Origin: an uncultured bacterium
Lineage (GTDB): Bacteria; Planctomycetota; UBA8108; UBA1146
DNA length: 64,000 nt
NCBI GenBank assembly: GCA_913056395.1
Contig: CAJXMG010000012.1
Location: 1 to 64,000 of the forward strand
Reading direction: 5' to 3'
The notes under the pieces are model-generated. The model was not told the origin of the DNA, searched no databases, and worked only from the letters and a program-made list of their open reading frames with translations. Of the stretch, positions 46,081 to 55,773 are shown piece after piece; the stretch's first letter is position 1, and each line of letters starts with the position of its first letter. The position numbers were made by a program, and so were the translations under genes.

Positions 46081-48639
46081 ATGAATTTGCCAAAGGCACA
46101 GCCCTTGATTCCTTGTCGATCCGCCACGGCTCTGTTGCGGACCCTTCCGGGTTTGTTTTTCTTTGGGTTATTCCTGATTTTTCACTCACAAGGATACGGA
46201 GAAGCAAGGGAGGCTTTGGCTCCTTCTGCGGAGTTCCTCGCCAAAGCAAGAGTGTTCGTCGACGGCGCCGACATGTCCGGATGTTTCAACCCGGCGGGTG
46301 GCTGGAAGACGGTGGATGGCGTGGTCACGGGCCATGGTCGACGCAGTTTTCTGATTGCCGATCATGAGATCGGAAAAGGGAATTTCGATCTCGAACTGAA
46401 TCTCACCCTTTCACGCACGGATGCCAACTATGCGTCTCTCGAACTGGGACAGGCAAGGGTCGTTTTGGGGGGAGATGAAGGCAAGCTGATCTTTCGGGGT
46501 TTGCCCAAATCGGATACCCGTCAGGTCATCACCGACCTCAGCAGTGTGGTGCAGGCCGGGAAGCCTTTTACTCTGGTGGTGCGTCGACGCAGTCAGAAGT
46601 TACAGGTGTTCGTCGAGAACAAGCGGGTCCATCAAGTTGAAGGGATTCGCCACGATATCGGAGAAATCGGGGTCATCGCCGGTGATGGTGACATGCAGGT
46701 ACACCGTTTCCGTGTCTCTGGAAATCTCCGCGAGGGCCGTCGAACGATTCGTCTGAATCATGAGGCGATGGCTGATCTAAGGGAAGATGACCGCATTACC
46801 CTCAGTCTCGAGGCGGGCATCGATTTTCTACTGACCGAATCTCAGGCAGATCCAGAGGGAATCCTGGCAGGCTCCCATCCGGAGGCAATTCCCGGCTCAC
46901 GGGCCCTGGAGTGTTACGCCCTGATTACTGCCGGGGTCGATCGTGATCACCCCGTGCTGCGCAAGCACTTCAAGGTGATCGAGGATTCCATCCCTTCTGC
47001 GGAGCGGATGTACGACGTCTCCTGTTGGGTCTTCGCTCTGGATGCGGCTATCACGCAGGCGGAACAGGATGCATTGATGGAAGCGGGGGTCGACTCCCTG
47101 CCACCCTCGGTCCTGAGTCGTCTTGCAAGAAATCATCGCAAGAACCTCAAGGTCGCCGCTGAAATCCTCTTCAAGGGACAGAATGAAACCGGGGGCTGGC
47201 GTTACCAGTCGACCAGTACGGATGCGGATACTTCTGTCACCCAGTTCGCGGTTCTGGCTCTGGCGGTTCTGGCCAGAAGAAATTTCGATATTGAGCCGCA
47301 GGTCTGGGAGGGGGTCTCCCGTTACATCCTCTCCTGTCAGGACAAGGAAGGACCGGTGGCCAAGCCGGAGATCACCAAAGCCCCTCCCGTGAGTGAACCT
47401 CTCGAAGAAGAGTCGGGGCGGCGTCGTAAAAAGGATGGGACCGGTGTCAGGGAGAGACCCAAGATCATTCCTCCGCTGACCGGTGAAGAACTCGTGGAGG
47501 CCCAGCGAAGGGGATTTCGTTACACCGCCACACATGACAACGCCACCTGGAACATGACTTGCGCAGGAGTCTCTTCACTGATGGTTGCCTACGACTACGG
47601 TGCAGAAGGCTTTGTACCTGATTTTCGCAGGACCATGCGAGACTCGATTCGTGATGGCATCGCCTGGATGACAGAGACCTGGAATGCCACCGACAGTTGT
47701 TACGGCATGTACAGCCTCGAAAAAGTCGGCGATCTGGGGGGCATTGAGAAAATCGGCGGCCATGACTGGTACAGGGTGATCAGCGATCACCTGTTGTCGC
47801 GTCAGACCTCGGAGGGGTCATGGATCAACATGGGCAACTACGCCGGTCAATCGACCAGGGTCGATACCGCCTTTGCCTTGCTGATTCTGAAAAGGGCCAG
47901 CGCCATGCTGACCCGATCTGCGACGACCTTTGTGATCTTTTCAGGTGGAGGCTCATCCTCAGAAAAAGTTCAGTCCGATGAATGGGCCCTGCTGGCAGAT
48001 TCCGGTCGATCGATCCATTTGCCGACCTTGGTTCGGCAGCTCCGATTGCGACCGAAGGCCAAGCTGCTGAAGATTTTTGAAGAGGTCATTCTGACGATGC
48101 CGACTTACGAGCGGCCAAAAATGCTTCGATATCTGAATCTGATCGAGGAGCGCGTGACGGCGCGGGGAGTGATCAAGCGTCTTGAGCACATCGCGGAGTT
48201 GATCCGGCCCGGTGGATTCGATTCGCCGGAAGAAATGGAAGAGTGGGCCCAATCATGGGCGATGGTTCAGGAAATTCTTCGACGGGAAAAGAGTGACCAC
48301 GGTCAAACGGACGAAGATCCACCTGCTCCCCAACTTTATGAGGCGGGAAAGCATGAGCAGGCTCTGCTGGATCTTGCCCGCGAATCCGCTGAGAAATCCG
48401 ATGACGCCATGCGTGAAATTTCTCTGAGAGCTGCCATACAACTCGGTTGCGATGGGGCCGTGGAATTGTTGATCGAAGATCTTTCTTCCCGTTCGGAGGC
48501 ATTGCGCGTTCTCGCCTATGGAGGGATTCGTGCCATCCTCGCCGATTCCCCCCCCGAATTCGATCCGCAGGAGAAACCACAGGAGAGCAAGGCAGATGCT
48601 GTGCGGGTCGCCGCATGGGCAAGGGCACGACTTCGTTAG
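46081..48639 (+). CDS. Large secreted protein with alpha/alpha-toroid (prenyltransferase/squalene-oxidase-like) repeats
   Basis: An 852-residue protein of unknown function. A hydrophobic segment (about 23-40) acts as signal peptide or anchor. Residues about 60-225 form a beta-rich domain like those of DUF1080/LamG families (GGWKTVDGVVTGHGRRSFLIADHEIGKGNFDLEL). Residues about 245-630 contain toroid-type repeats such as GQNETGGWRYQSTSTDADTSVTQFAVLAL and TSEGSWINMGNYAGQSTRVDTAFALLIL, split by a Lys/Arg/Glu-rich insert near 440. The C-terminal part suggests HEAT-like helices. The catalytic acid motif of squalene-hopene cyclases is not evident. I chose ATG 46081 over the in-frame TTG at 46048. Confidence 0.75.
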   Translation: MNLPKAQPLIPCRSATALLRTLPGLFFFGLFLIFHSQGYGEAREALAPSAEFLAKARVFVDGADMSGCFNPAGGWKTVDGVVTGHGRRSFLIADHEIGKGNFDLELNLTLSRTDANYASLELGQARVVLGGDEGKLIFRGLPKSDTRQVITDLSSVVQAGKPFTLVVRRRSQKLQVFVENKRVHQVEGIRHDIGEIGVIAGDGDMQVHRFRVSGNLREGRRTIRLNHEAMADLREDDRITLSLEAGIDFLLTESQADPEGILAGSHPEAIPGSRALECYALITAGVDRDHPVLRKHFKVIEDSIPSAERMYDVSCWVFALDAAITQAEQDALMEAGVDSLPPSVLSRLARNHRKNLKVAAEILFKGQNETGGWRYQSTSTDADTSVTQFAVLALAVLARRNFDIEPQVWEGVSRYILSCQDKEGPVAKPEITKAPPVSEPLEEESGRRRKKDGTGVRERPKIIPPLTGEELVEAQRRGFRYTATHDNATWNMTCAGVSSLMVAYDYGAEGFVPDFRRTMRDSIRDGIAWMTETWNATDSCYGMYSLEKVGDLGGIEKIGGHDWYRVISDHLLSRQTSEGSWINMGNYAGQSTRVDTAFALLILKRASAMLTRSATTFVIFSGGGSSSEKVQSDEWALLADSGRSIHLPTLVRQLRLRPKAKLLKIFEEVILTMPTYERPKMLRYLNLIEERVTARGVIKRLEHIAELIRPGGFDSPEEMEEWAQSWAMVQEILRREKSDHGQTDEDPPAPQLYEAGKHEQALLDLARESAEKSDDAMREISLRAAIQLGCDGAVELLIEDLSSRSEALRVLAYGGIRAILADSPPEFDPQEKPQESKADAVRVAAWARARLR

Positions 48640-48952
48640 CGGATTCCTATGCTCTGCCGGAGTCTCGTCTCAGGGTACCTTTCTGGTGGGATATTCAGCC
48701 CTGCACATCCGGAAGAGTGTCGACAGAATTCGGCCGATTTTCCCATTTCCCGTATTGAACTGCTGTTTCGCATGTTGTCATTCGCCCGGGGAATCAGGTC
48801 ACAGAAGGGGAGAATCCCGCCGGAGTTACTCGATTCACCCATGGGAGTTCGTTAACATCCAAATGACTGGACTGTTTGCAGGTGGTGGCCCCTCATGGGG
48901 GATGGCCCGTCGAACAGTGAAGTGAAACCAATGAGATGAAAGGGGCCGTGGA
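48640..48952. other. Leader region before ahcY
   Basis: This 313-base gap lies between the toroid-domain gene and ahcY. The first 230 bases hold an open frame of 68 codons (48649-48855) without a ribosome site or family resemblance, which I do not accept as a gene. The last 80 bases hold a strong RNA fold described separately. No good sigma-70 promoter stands out. Confidence 0.4.
48871..48952 (+). promoter_or_regulatory. Candidate translational riboswitch or pseudoknot leader of ahcY
   Basis: ACTGTTTG (48871-48878) pairs with CGAACAGT (48911-48918), eight bp with one G-U, and closes a GC-rich hairpin with CCCC (48889-48892) opposite GGGG (48897-48900). GGCCCCT (48887-48893) is also exactly complementary to AGGGGCC (48941-48947), the ribosome binding site of ahcY, so hairpin and sequestered states exclude each other. 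I cannot match it to the known SAH, SAM-II or SAM/SAH riboswitch consensus. Ligand and function are inference. Confidence 0.4.
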
Positions 48953-50428
48953 ATGCCCGTTCAGGAAACCCGACAGGGGATCGAATACAGAGTCAAGGAT
49001 CTTCAGTTGGCCAACTTCGGCCGCCAGGAGATTCGCCTTGCAGAAGAAGAAATGCCGGGATTGATGGCCCTCCGTGATGAGTTTGGTGATTCGCAGCCAT
49101 TGGCTGGAGCCCGTGTCACCGGATCCCTTCACATGACGATTCAGACAGCGGTTCTGATCGAAACCCTGGTCCATCTGGGAGCGGAAGTCCGTTGGGCTTC
49201 CTGCAATATTTTCTCGACTCAGGATCATGCGGCAGCGGCCGTGGTCGTGGGACCCGAGGGAACCATCGATGAGCCGAAGGGAGTCCCCGTCTTTGCATGG
49301 ATGGGTGAGACCCTTCAGGAGTACTGGGAGTGCACCGAGTCTGCATTGACCTGGCCTGACGGCACCCTGCCCAATATGATTCTCGACGACGGTGGCGATG
49401 CCACCATGCTCGTCCTCAAGGGACGCGAGTTCGAAGCGGCCGGGCAGGTTCCGGATTACGACCCCAAGGATCCGGAAGAGTGGATGTACGTCCTTGAGAC
49501 CCTGCGCAACAGCCTTGCCAACGAGCCGGGCAAATGGACCGCCATCGCTGATTCGATCAAGGGTGTCACCGAAGAGACCACAACCGGAGTTCACCGCCTT
49601 TACCAGCTGCAGGAATCTGGCCAGTTGATCTTCCCGGCGATGAACGTCAATGACTCTGTGACCAAGAGCAAGTTCGACAACCTCTACGGCTGTCGTCACT
49701 CCCTCGTTGACGGCCTTTGTCGCGCGACGGACGTCATGCTCAGCGGTAAAGTCTGCGTCGTTCTTGGATATGGTGACGTCGGCAAAGGTTGCGCTCAGGC
49801 CCTCCGCGGCCAGGGAGCCCGTGTTGTGATCACCGAAATCGATCCGATCTGTGCCCTTCAGGCTGCCATGGAGGGATATGAGGTGACCCACCTCGACGAT
49901 GTCGTCGCAACTGCAGACATCTTCGTGACCACCACCGGTAACCGTGACATTATCAAGGTCACCGACATGGCCCGCATGAAGCACAATGCCATCGTTTCCA
50001 ACATCGGCCACTTCGATAACGAGATCGACATGGCTGGCCTTTCGATGGTCGACGGCATTAGCTGTGAGAACCTGAAGAACCCGCAGGAGCACGAGAACCA
50101 GGTGGACCTGTGGACCTTCCCGGACGGCCACTCCATCATCGTTCTGGCAGAAGGCCGCCTGATGAATCTGGGCTGCGCAACCGGTCACCCGTCCTTCGTG
50201 ATGAGTGCCTCCTTCACCAACCAGGTGATGGCGCAGATCGAGTTGTTCAAGAATGCCGAAAACTACGCCAATGAGGTTTACGTGCTACCGAAGATTCTCG
50301 ACGAGAAGGTGGCCCGTCTTCACCTCGCCAAACTCGGCGTGAAGCTGACCGAGATGAATGACACTCAGGCAGCTTACCTGGGTATTCCCAAAGAGGGACC
50401 CTACAAGCCGAATCACTACCGTTACTAA
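48953..50428 (+). CDS. ahcY: Adenosylhomocysteinase
   Basis: NAD-dependent hydrolase that splits S-adenosylhomocysteine into adenosine and homocysteine and so relieves inhibition of methyltransferases. The 491-residue product begins [28 protein letters not shown] and has [58 protein letters not shown] (catalytic Lys/Asp), the NAD motif [10 protein letters not shown] and the C-terminal PYKPNHYRY that closes the NAD site. The ribosome site AAAGGGG lies seven bases before the ATG and is complementary to an upstream leader segment. A strong terminator follows. Confidence 0.97.
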   Translation: MPVQETRQGIEYRVKDLQLANFGRQEIRLAEEEMPGLMALRDEFGDSQPLAGARVTGSLHMTIQTAVLIETLVHLGAEVRWASCNIFSTQDHAAAAVVVGPEGTIDEPKGVPVFAWMGETLQEYWECTESALTWPDGTLPNMILDDGGDATMLVLKGREFEAAGQVPDYDPKDPEEWMYVLETLRNSLANEPGKWTAIADSIKGVTEETTTGVHRLYQLQESGQLIFPAMNVNDSVTKSKFDNLYGCRHSLVDGLCRATDVMLSGKVCVVLGYGDVGKGCAQALRGQGARVVITEIDPICALQAAMEGYEVTHLDDVVATADIFVTTTGNRDIIKVTDMARMKHNAIVSNIGHFDNEIDMAGLSMVDGISCENLKNPQEHENQVDLWTFPDGHSIIVLAEGRLMNLGCATGHPSFVMSASFTNQVMAQIELFKNAENYANEVYVLPKILDEKVARLHLAKLGVKLTEMNDTQAAYLGIPKEGPYKPNHYRY

Positions 50429-50448
50429 AGGTTGTCATTCAGGAATTG

Positions 50449-50486
50449 AAAAAGGGCCGGATCCACAAGGATCCGGCCCTTTTTTT
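50449..50486. terminator. Two-way intrinsic terminator between ahcY and aceE
   Basis: A perfect 16-bp stem (AAAAAGGGCCGGATCC and its complement) with a four-base ACAA loop, ending in seven T on the right and starting with A on the left, so it can serve both convergent genes. Confidence 0.93.
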
Positions 50487-50493
50487 GTGTCTG

Positions 50494-50519
50494 TATCAAA
50501 GCTTCCTATCAAAGCTTCC
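50494..50519. repeat. 13-bp direct duplication at the aceE stop
   Basis: TATCAAAGCTTCC occurs twice in tandem. The right copy covers the last codons and stop of aceE; the left copy is an out-of-gene duplicate. Confidence 0.9.
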
Positions 50520-53178
50520 AGGGGGGAGTGGAACCGGGCTCCCTGCCATGGTGCTGTTGGACTTCTGCGACCACCTGAGGGTCGAGATCGCCCTTGCGGG
50601 CCAGCAGAGACAGGGCGGCGATTTCGATGCTGACTTCATCCGTTTCGAAGTGGCGACGCAATTCTTCACGGGTATCTGATCGGCCATAACCGTCAGTTCC
50701 CAGGCTGGCCCAGGGAGCACTGACCCAGGGACGAACCAGATCCGGCAGGGCCTTCATGTATTCGGTCACCGCAATCACCGGTGCATCACCGGCCAGATTG
50801 CGGGTGACGGTCGCTTCCAGAGGAGGTTGACCCGGTTGTTGCAGATTCTGGCGATCGATCTCGATGGCCTGACGCTGGAGTTCCGGGAAGGAGGTGACGG
50901 ACCAGACTTCCGCACGGACTCCATGATCATTGAAGAGGGCCTTTGCCACTTCCCGAACACGGGGCAGGGCGCTGCCGGAGCCGAGGAGACGAATCTTTGG
51001 TCCGTCCCCTTCGGGAGCTCCATCGAGAAGGTACATTCCTTCAAGGATGCCCTGCTTCGATCCTTCCGGCATCGCCGGCATTTCCAGATTCTCGTTGTAG
51101 AGGGTCAGGTAGTAGTGAATGTCTTCCTGCTCCTGAACCATTCGGCGCAGGCCCTCCTCGATGATCACCGCCACCTCGTAGGCATATGCGGGGTCGTAGG
51201 AGAGGCAGGAAGGGAACGCCGCAGCCATCAGGGGGCTATGCCCATCCTGGTGCTGCAAACCTTCACCATTGAGCGTCGTGCGGCCAGCGGTAGCTCCCAG
51301 AAGGAATCCGCGGCCACGGGCATCTCCCATGGCCCAGATCTGGTCACCGACGCGCTGGAAACCAAACATGGAGTAAAAGATGTAGAAGGGGACGGTCACC
51401 TCACCCAGTGTTGAATAGCTGGTTGAGGCGGCAATCGTGCTGGCAAGGGAACCACATTCGGTGATCCCTTCCTGCAGAATCTGGCCGTCCTTGCGCTCGG
51501 TGTAGGAGAAGAGCAGGTCGTGATCAACGGGCTCGTAGGCCTGTCCACCCGGGGCGTAGATTCCCACCTGCTTGAAGAGGGCTTCCATGCCGAAGGTGCG
51601 CGCCTCGTCAGCCAGGATGGGGACGATGCGCTTGCCCAGATCCCCGGCCTTGAGAAGGTCTCGGAAGAGGCGAGCGAAAGCCATCGTCGTCGAAGCGGGC
51701 ACAGAGCCCTCGGTTCCTCCGTGAAGTTGTGCGAAAGTTTTCTCGGGGGGCAACTCGGGAACTGCAGCGATGGCCCTGCGTCGTGGAATCGAGCCGCCCA
51801 GTTGTTGGCGACGCTCGAGCATGTACTGGACCTCCGGTGAGTTTTCCCCGGGGTGATAGAAGGGGGCGGATTCCACTTCGCTGTCTGCCACAGGGATCTC
51901 GAGGAGATCACGCACAGCACGGACTTCGGAACCCTTCAGTTTTTTCAACTGGTGCGTCACATTCCTCGAGGCGGCGGTGGGACCGAGTGCATGTCCCTTG
52001 ACCGTCTTGGCGAGGATCACGGTCGGTCTGCCATCCCCCTGACAGGCTTCCCTGTAGGCATTGGCAACCTTGATGCGGTCGTGACCGCCACGGCCAAGCG
52101 ATTTGATTTGGTCGTCGCTCCATGAGGCGAGGTAGTTCGCCAGCACAGGGTCGTCACCGATCAGTTGGGCTCGGGTCCAGGCTCCGTCTTCTGCGTCCGA
52201 TCTTTGCCAGACTCCGTCGACGATGGTCCCCAGTCTTCTCAGAAGTCGACCTTCAGGATCGCTGGCGAGAAGGGGGTCCCAGTTCCGGTCCCACACGTTT
52301 TTGATCACCCGCCACCCGGCTCCGCTGAATGCTCCCTCCAGATCCTGGATGATCTTGGAGTTGCCGGTTACAGGTCCATCGAGGCGTTGCAGATTGCAGT
52401 TGACCACAAACACCAGGTTGTCGAGTCCTTCTCTGGAGGCGATCCGCAATGCTCCGAGGCTTTCCGGTTCGTCGCATTCTCCGTCGCCAAGGAAAGCAAA
52501 GACCCTTTGGTCTGAAGTATCCTTGAAGCCTCTCGCCTGTGCATAGCGCAAAAATCTCGCCTGGTAGATGGCGTTGATGGGGCCCAGTCCCATGGAGACT
52601 GTCGGGAACTGCCAGAAGTCCGGCATCAATCGCGGGTGGGGGTAACTGGAGACCCCACGACCTTCCACTTCCCTGCGGAAGTGATCGAGTTGATCGACGG
52701 TCAGACGGCCTTCAAGGAAAGCGCGTGCGTACATGCCCGGACTGGCGTGACCCTGAAAAAAGATCAGGTCTCCACCGCCTGGGTGATCGATTCCGCGGAA
52801 GAAGTGTTGCTGTCCGACTTCGTAGAGGGTAGCTGCGGAGGCGAAGGTGGACATGTGGCCACCGAGGCCATCAAACTGGCTGTTGGCCCTGACGACCATC
52901 GCCATCGCATTCCAGCGGACCAGATTCTCGATCCGTTGTTCCATCTCCTCATCGCCGGGGTAGGCCGTTTCCTGATCGGGAGCGATGCTGTTCTGGTAGG
53001 GAGTAATGGAGTGGTTGGCTGCCGGAATCCTCAGGGAACGGGAGTGCCAGACCAGACGATCCATCAGATCACCTGTGCGCTCTCTCCCGGCTACAGAGTG
53101 GGTGCTTTCCAGAGATTCGATCCACTCGGATGTTTCCTGTGGATCACTGTCCGGTGCTGGGGGCTGATGTGAGTTCAA
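50509..53178 (-). CDS. aceE: Pyruvate dehydrogenase E1 component, homodimeric type
   Basis: Thiamine-diphosphate enzyme that decarboxylates pyruvate and feeds acetyl groups to the E2 subunit. The 889-residue product matches the length of E. coli AceE (887). The N-terminal half has GHMSTFASAATLYEVGQQHFF, RLMPDFWQFPTVSMGLGP and the ThDP/Mg motif GDGECDEPESLGAL to VVNCNLQRLDGPV. The start is TTG at 53178, five bases after AGGAG; the frame is open further upstream across the Trm112-like gene but not conserved. No E2 or E3 gene is in the window. Confidence 0.95.
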   Translation of the reverse strand: MNSHQPPAPDSDPQETSEWIESLESTHSVAGRERTGDLMDRLVWHSRSLRIPAANHSITPYQNSIAPDQETAYPGDEEMEQRIENLVRWNAMAMVVRANSQFDGLGGHMSTFASAATLYEVGQQHFFRGIDHPGGGDLIFFQGHASPGMYARAFLEGRLTVDQLDHFRREVEGRGVSSYPHPRLMPDFWQFPTVSMGLGPINAIYQARFLRYAQARGFKDTSDQRVFAFLGDGECDEPESLGALRIASREGLDNLVFVVNCNLQRLDGPVTGNSKIIQDLEGAFSGAGWRVIKNVWDRNWDPLLASDPEGRLLRRLGTIVDGVWQRSDAEDGAWTRAQLIGDDPVLANYLASWSDDQIKSLGRGGHDRIKVANAYREACQGDGRPTVILAKTVKGHALGPTAASRNVTHQLKKLKGSEVRAVRDLLEIPVADSEVESAPFYHPGENSPEVQYMLERRQQLGGSIPRRRAIAAVPELPPEKTFAQLHGGTEGSVPASTTMAFARLFRDLLKAGDLGKRIVPILADEARTFGMEALFKQVGIYAPGGQAYEPVDHDLLFSYTERKDGQILQEGITECGSLASTIAASTSYSTLGEVTVPFYIFYSMFGFQRVGDQIWAMGDARGRGFLLGATAGRTTLNGEGLQHQDGHSPLMAAAFPSCLSYDPAYAYEVAVIIEEGLRRMVQEQEDIHYYLTLYNENLEMPAMPEGSKQGILEGMYLLDGAPEGDGPKIRLLGSGSALPRVREVAKALFNDHGVRAEVWSVTSFPELQRQAIEIDRQNLQQPGQPPLEATVTRNLAGDAPVIAVTEYMKALPDLVRPWVSAPWASLGTDGYGRSDTREELRRHFETDEVSIEIAALSLLARKGDLDPQVVAEVQQHHGREPGSTPPWKL

Positions 53179-53201
53179 GGCAACTCCTGCTCTTCGCTGA
53201 A

Positions 53202-53381
53202 TCAGGATTCCGAATCGGAATCGGGGAGGATGTGGGGAATCCCTTCCACCAGTGGGAATACCTTGTCGCATTGATCGCAACGCAGCCCCCCTGAGTCCTC
53301 TGACAGGGAGGACCGATTGTCACAAGGACAGGTCAACTGCTTCAGCAGGTCGGGGTGGACGCCCTTTGAATTATCCGGCAT
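53202..53381 (-). CDS. Trm112-like small zinc-binding protein
   Basis: A 59-residue protein of the Trm112/YcaR type, with a four-cysteine zinc site made by CPCDN and RCDQCDKVF and the typical HPDLLKQLTC start and PLVEGIPHIL end. Bacterial members are of uncertain function; related proteins activate methyltransferases. The ATG at 53381 is chosen from homology, since the frame is open to 53429. It lies 23 bases before aceE on the same strand. Confidence 0.83.
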   Translation of the reverse strand: MPDNSKGVHPDLLKQLTCPCDNRSSLSEDSGGLRCDQCDKVFPLVEGIPHILPDSDSES

Positions 53382-53535
53382 CGCGCTTCCATTTCCCAAA
53401 AAAGGTGAATCCGGCAGCGAACTGCCCAATCAGGGCTGGCCTTCGATGCCGGGGGAAACTACATTTCCTAGATTCTCCGAGAACGGTTTCAAAGGGCAAC
53501 CGAATCGGGTGGCCCACGCAGAGAGGAGCCCCGGA

Positions 53536-55773
53536 ATGGCGAACAAATTCTGGGCATTTATCCCCTTCATCCTGATTTTCTGGTCTTCAGCAGAACTGAG
53601 GGCGAATCCCGGCAATTCACCGGAGAAGGACGATCTCCGCCGTTTGACCTATTCCGACGTCGACCGGGGGAGAGCACGGTTTTTCCCCTCTCTGGAGCGC
53701 TGGAGCTTTGTCGGGCCCGATCACGCCATACGACAAGGGCGCAACGGAGATCCCCTGGATCCCCTGACCCTCGAGAAGGTGGGCTTGCGCAAGCCAGAAT
53801 CGGACCCGGTCGGCTGGCAGGGGCCTGATCCGGCAGTGGGGTTCAACGCGGCTTTCAAGGCCGGAATCGCAGATCGTGATCCTGCCAAAGGGCGTCCGGA
53901 GTTGCTTCTCGCCAGTGATCAGGGAATTCGGGTGACCGTCCACGAAAATTATGTGGCGGCTCGAAAGGGTGACGGAGAGGTCTTGATCACCGAGATCCCC
54001 GGGGCGATGGAGATGGTTCGGCTGGCTCCCGGAGGCGAGTCGATCAGTGGAATTCGCCAGTCAAATCTCTTCGTCGTGGATTTGTTTGAACAAGATCTGC
54101 AGCAGATCACCGAAGATGGATCGGAAGATCTCCTGAATGGCAAACTCGATTGGGTTTATCAGGAAGAGGTTTACGGCCGCGGAAATTTCAATGCCCAATG
54201 GTGGAGTCCGAATGGTCGCTATCTGGCTTTCCTCAAACTGATGGAGGAAGGGGTTCCGGAGTTTCAGATTGTCCGCCACCTCCCCTTTGCCCAAAAAGTG
54301 ATCACCCAGCACTACCCCAAAGCAGGACAGACCAATCCCCGTGTGGAGCTTTGGGTTCATGATACTGAAACCGGGTCAACCCGACCGATGCAGATCACCT
54401 CTTTTGATGAGGAACGGCTGATCGTCAGTGTCGACTGGTCTCCCGATTCCACCCGATTGCTGGCTCAAGTTCAGGACCGGATCCAGTCCGCATTGTCACT
54501 TCTTTCCTGTGACCCGATGAGTGGTAATGTCCGTTCGCTCATCGAGGAGAAGTCCGACAGTTGGGTCAATGTTCTCGGAGCCCCGAAGTGGCTCTCGGAC
54601 GGCACCTTCCTGTGGAAGAGTGAGCGTACCGGCTTTGCACACCTGTATCACTACCAGGCCGATGGCGAGTTGATTCGCCAAATCACCCGTGGGGAATGGG
54701 AAGTGGAATCGATTGCCCGAATCGATGAAGAGCGTCGGGAATTGTGGGTCACGGGAAGCCTGGGGAGAGCCATCGAATCGCATTTGTACCGGATTGACTT
54801 TGCTGGAGACCTTCTGGTGCAGTTGACCCATGAACCCGGTAGCCACCGTACTTCCATCTCACCAGACGGGGAGTTCGTTCTCGATCGATTCTCCAGTGTG
54901 GAAACCCCGGGTGAGTATCGTTTGATCTCCAGAGATGGGCAGATGATCCGGGTCCTTTCTGAAGGCAGTATTCCGGCACTCAACACTTTTGAGGATGTGG
55001 ACGCAACTCTCCATGAAGTTTCGGCACGTGACGGATACAGCATGGACGTCATGGTGATGAAGCCGGTCAATCATGACCCGGAGGTTCCGCTTCCCGTCTT
55101 TATCAGCACCTATTCCGGTCCCAATGCTCCGACGGTTCGTCAGGGATATCCGGGCTCCGGTTGGCTGAGATTTCTGGTTCACCAGGGAATGGTGGTTTTG
55201 CAGGTCAACGTTCGCAGTTCCAGCAGCCGGGGCCAGGTCGATACCGCAACCTGTTACCGCCAGTTGGGGGTGCAGGAATTGATGGATCTGGAAGATGCCA
55301 TCGATTGGCTTTGCACAAATTCCTGGGCGGATGCGGGCAGGGTGGGCATCTCCGGCTGGTCCTATGGCGGATTCATAGCGGCCTACGCCTTGACCCATTC
55401 AGATAAATTCGTCCTCGGAATCGCAGGGGGCGGGGTTTACGACTGGCGTGACTACGACACGATTTATACCGAACGGTATATGGATACTCCGCAGCTGAAC
55501 CCGGAAGGGTATTCCGCTTCGAGTGTCATCGAGTCCGCTGCGGATCTGCAGGGGCACTTGCTGATTCTTCATGGTGGTGTCGATGACAATGTTCACGTGC
55601 AAAATGCCATGCAGTTGGCACACCGGCTTCAGGAGAATCGCAAATCTTTCGAAATGATGATTTATCCCGAATCGGGTCACGGGGTTCGTGGCAGACCTGC
55701 CCGTCATATGCGTGATCTCGAGTGGAAGTCGATTCAGGAACATCTTTTGGCGCCGATGAAAGCGATTCCGTGA
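53536..55773 (+). CDS. Secreted S9-family prolyl oligopeptidase / dipeptidyl peptidase IV-like
   Basis: A 745-residue exported serine peptidase. A signal peptide (about 1-22, FWAFIPFILIFWSSAELRA) precedes a DPPIV-type beta-propeller (about 60-470, with WSPNGRYLAFLKLMEEGVPEFQIV) and an alpha/beta-hydrolase domain. The catalytic triad is visible as Ser in GWSYGGF, Asp in HGGVDDNVHV and His in YPESGHGV. AGGAG at 53524-53528 lies seven bases before the ATG. The frame stays open upstream over the divergent Trm112-like gene but that part is not conserved. sfsA overlaps its end. Confidence 0.9.
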   Translation: MANKFWAFIPFILIFWSSAELRANPGNSPEKDDLRRLTYSDVDRGRARFFPSLERWSFVGPDHAIRQGRNGDPLDPLTLEKVGLRKPESDPVGWQGPDPAVGFNAAFKAGIADRDPAKGRPELLLASDQGIRVTVHENYVAARKGDGEVLITEIPGAMEMVRLAPGGESISGIRQSNLFVVDLFEQDLQQITEDGSEDLLNGKLDWVYQEEVYGRGNFNAQWWSPNGRYLAFLKLMEEGVPEFQIVRHLPFAQKVITQHYPKAGQTNPRVELWVHDTETGSTRPMQITSFDEERLIVSVDWSPDSTRLLAQVQDRIQSALSLLSCDPMSGNVRSLIEEKSDSWVNVLGAPKWLSDGTFLWKSERTGFAHLYHYQADGELIRQITRGEWEVESIARIDEERRELWVTGSLGRAIESHLYRIDFAGDLLVQLTHEPGSHRTSISPDGEFVLDRFSSVETPGEYRLISRDGQMIRVLSEGSIPALNTFEDVDATLHEVSARDGYSMDVMVMKPVNHDPEVPLPVFISTYSGPNAPTVRQGYPGSGWLRFLVHQGMVVLQVNVRSSSSRGQVDTATCYRQLGVQELMDLEDAIDWLCTNSWADAGRVGISGWSYGGFIAAYALTHSDKFVLGIAGGGVYDWRDYDTIYTERYMDTPQLNPEGYSASSVIESAADLQGHLLILHGGVDDNVHVQNAMQLAHRLQENRKSFEMMIYPESGHGVRGRPARHMRDLEWKSIQEHLLAPMKAIP

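Noticed and set aside
48649-48855. Open frame of 68 codons before ahcY
   Set aside because: It lacks a ribosome site, resembles no family and lies in a leader region; overlapping frames are open there too.
48855-48952. Known SAH riboswitch before ahcY
   Set aside because: The leader does not show the CCGAGG...GCGCUGC...CGGCGCUC-type consensus I recall, although its position fits.
53179-53280. Longer N-terminus for AceE
   Set aside because: The extension would read through the end of the Trm112-like gene; TTG 53178 has a good AGGAG and gives the family length.
53317-53535. Longer N-terminus for the S9 peptidase
   Set aside because: A proper signal peptide with AGGAG begins at 53536; the upstream part is antisense to the Trm112-like gene.
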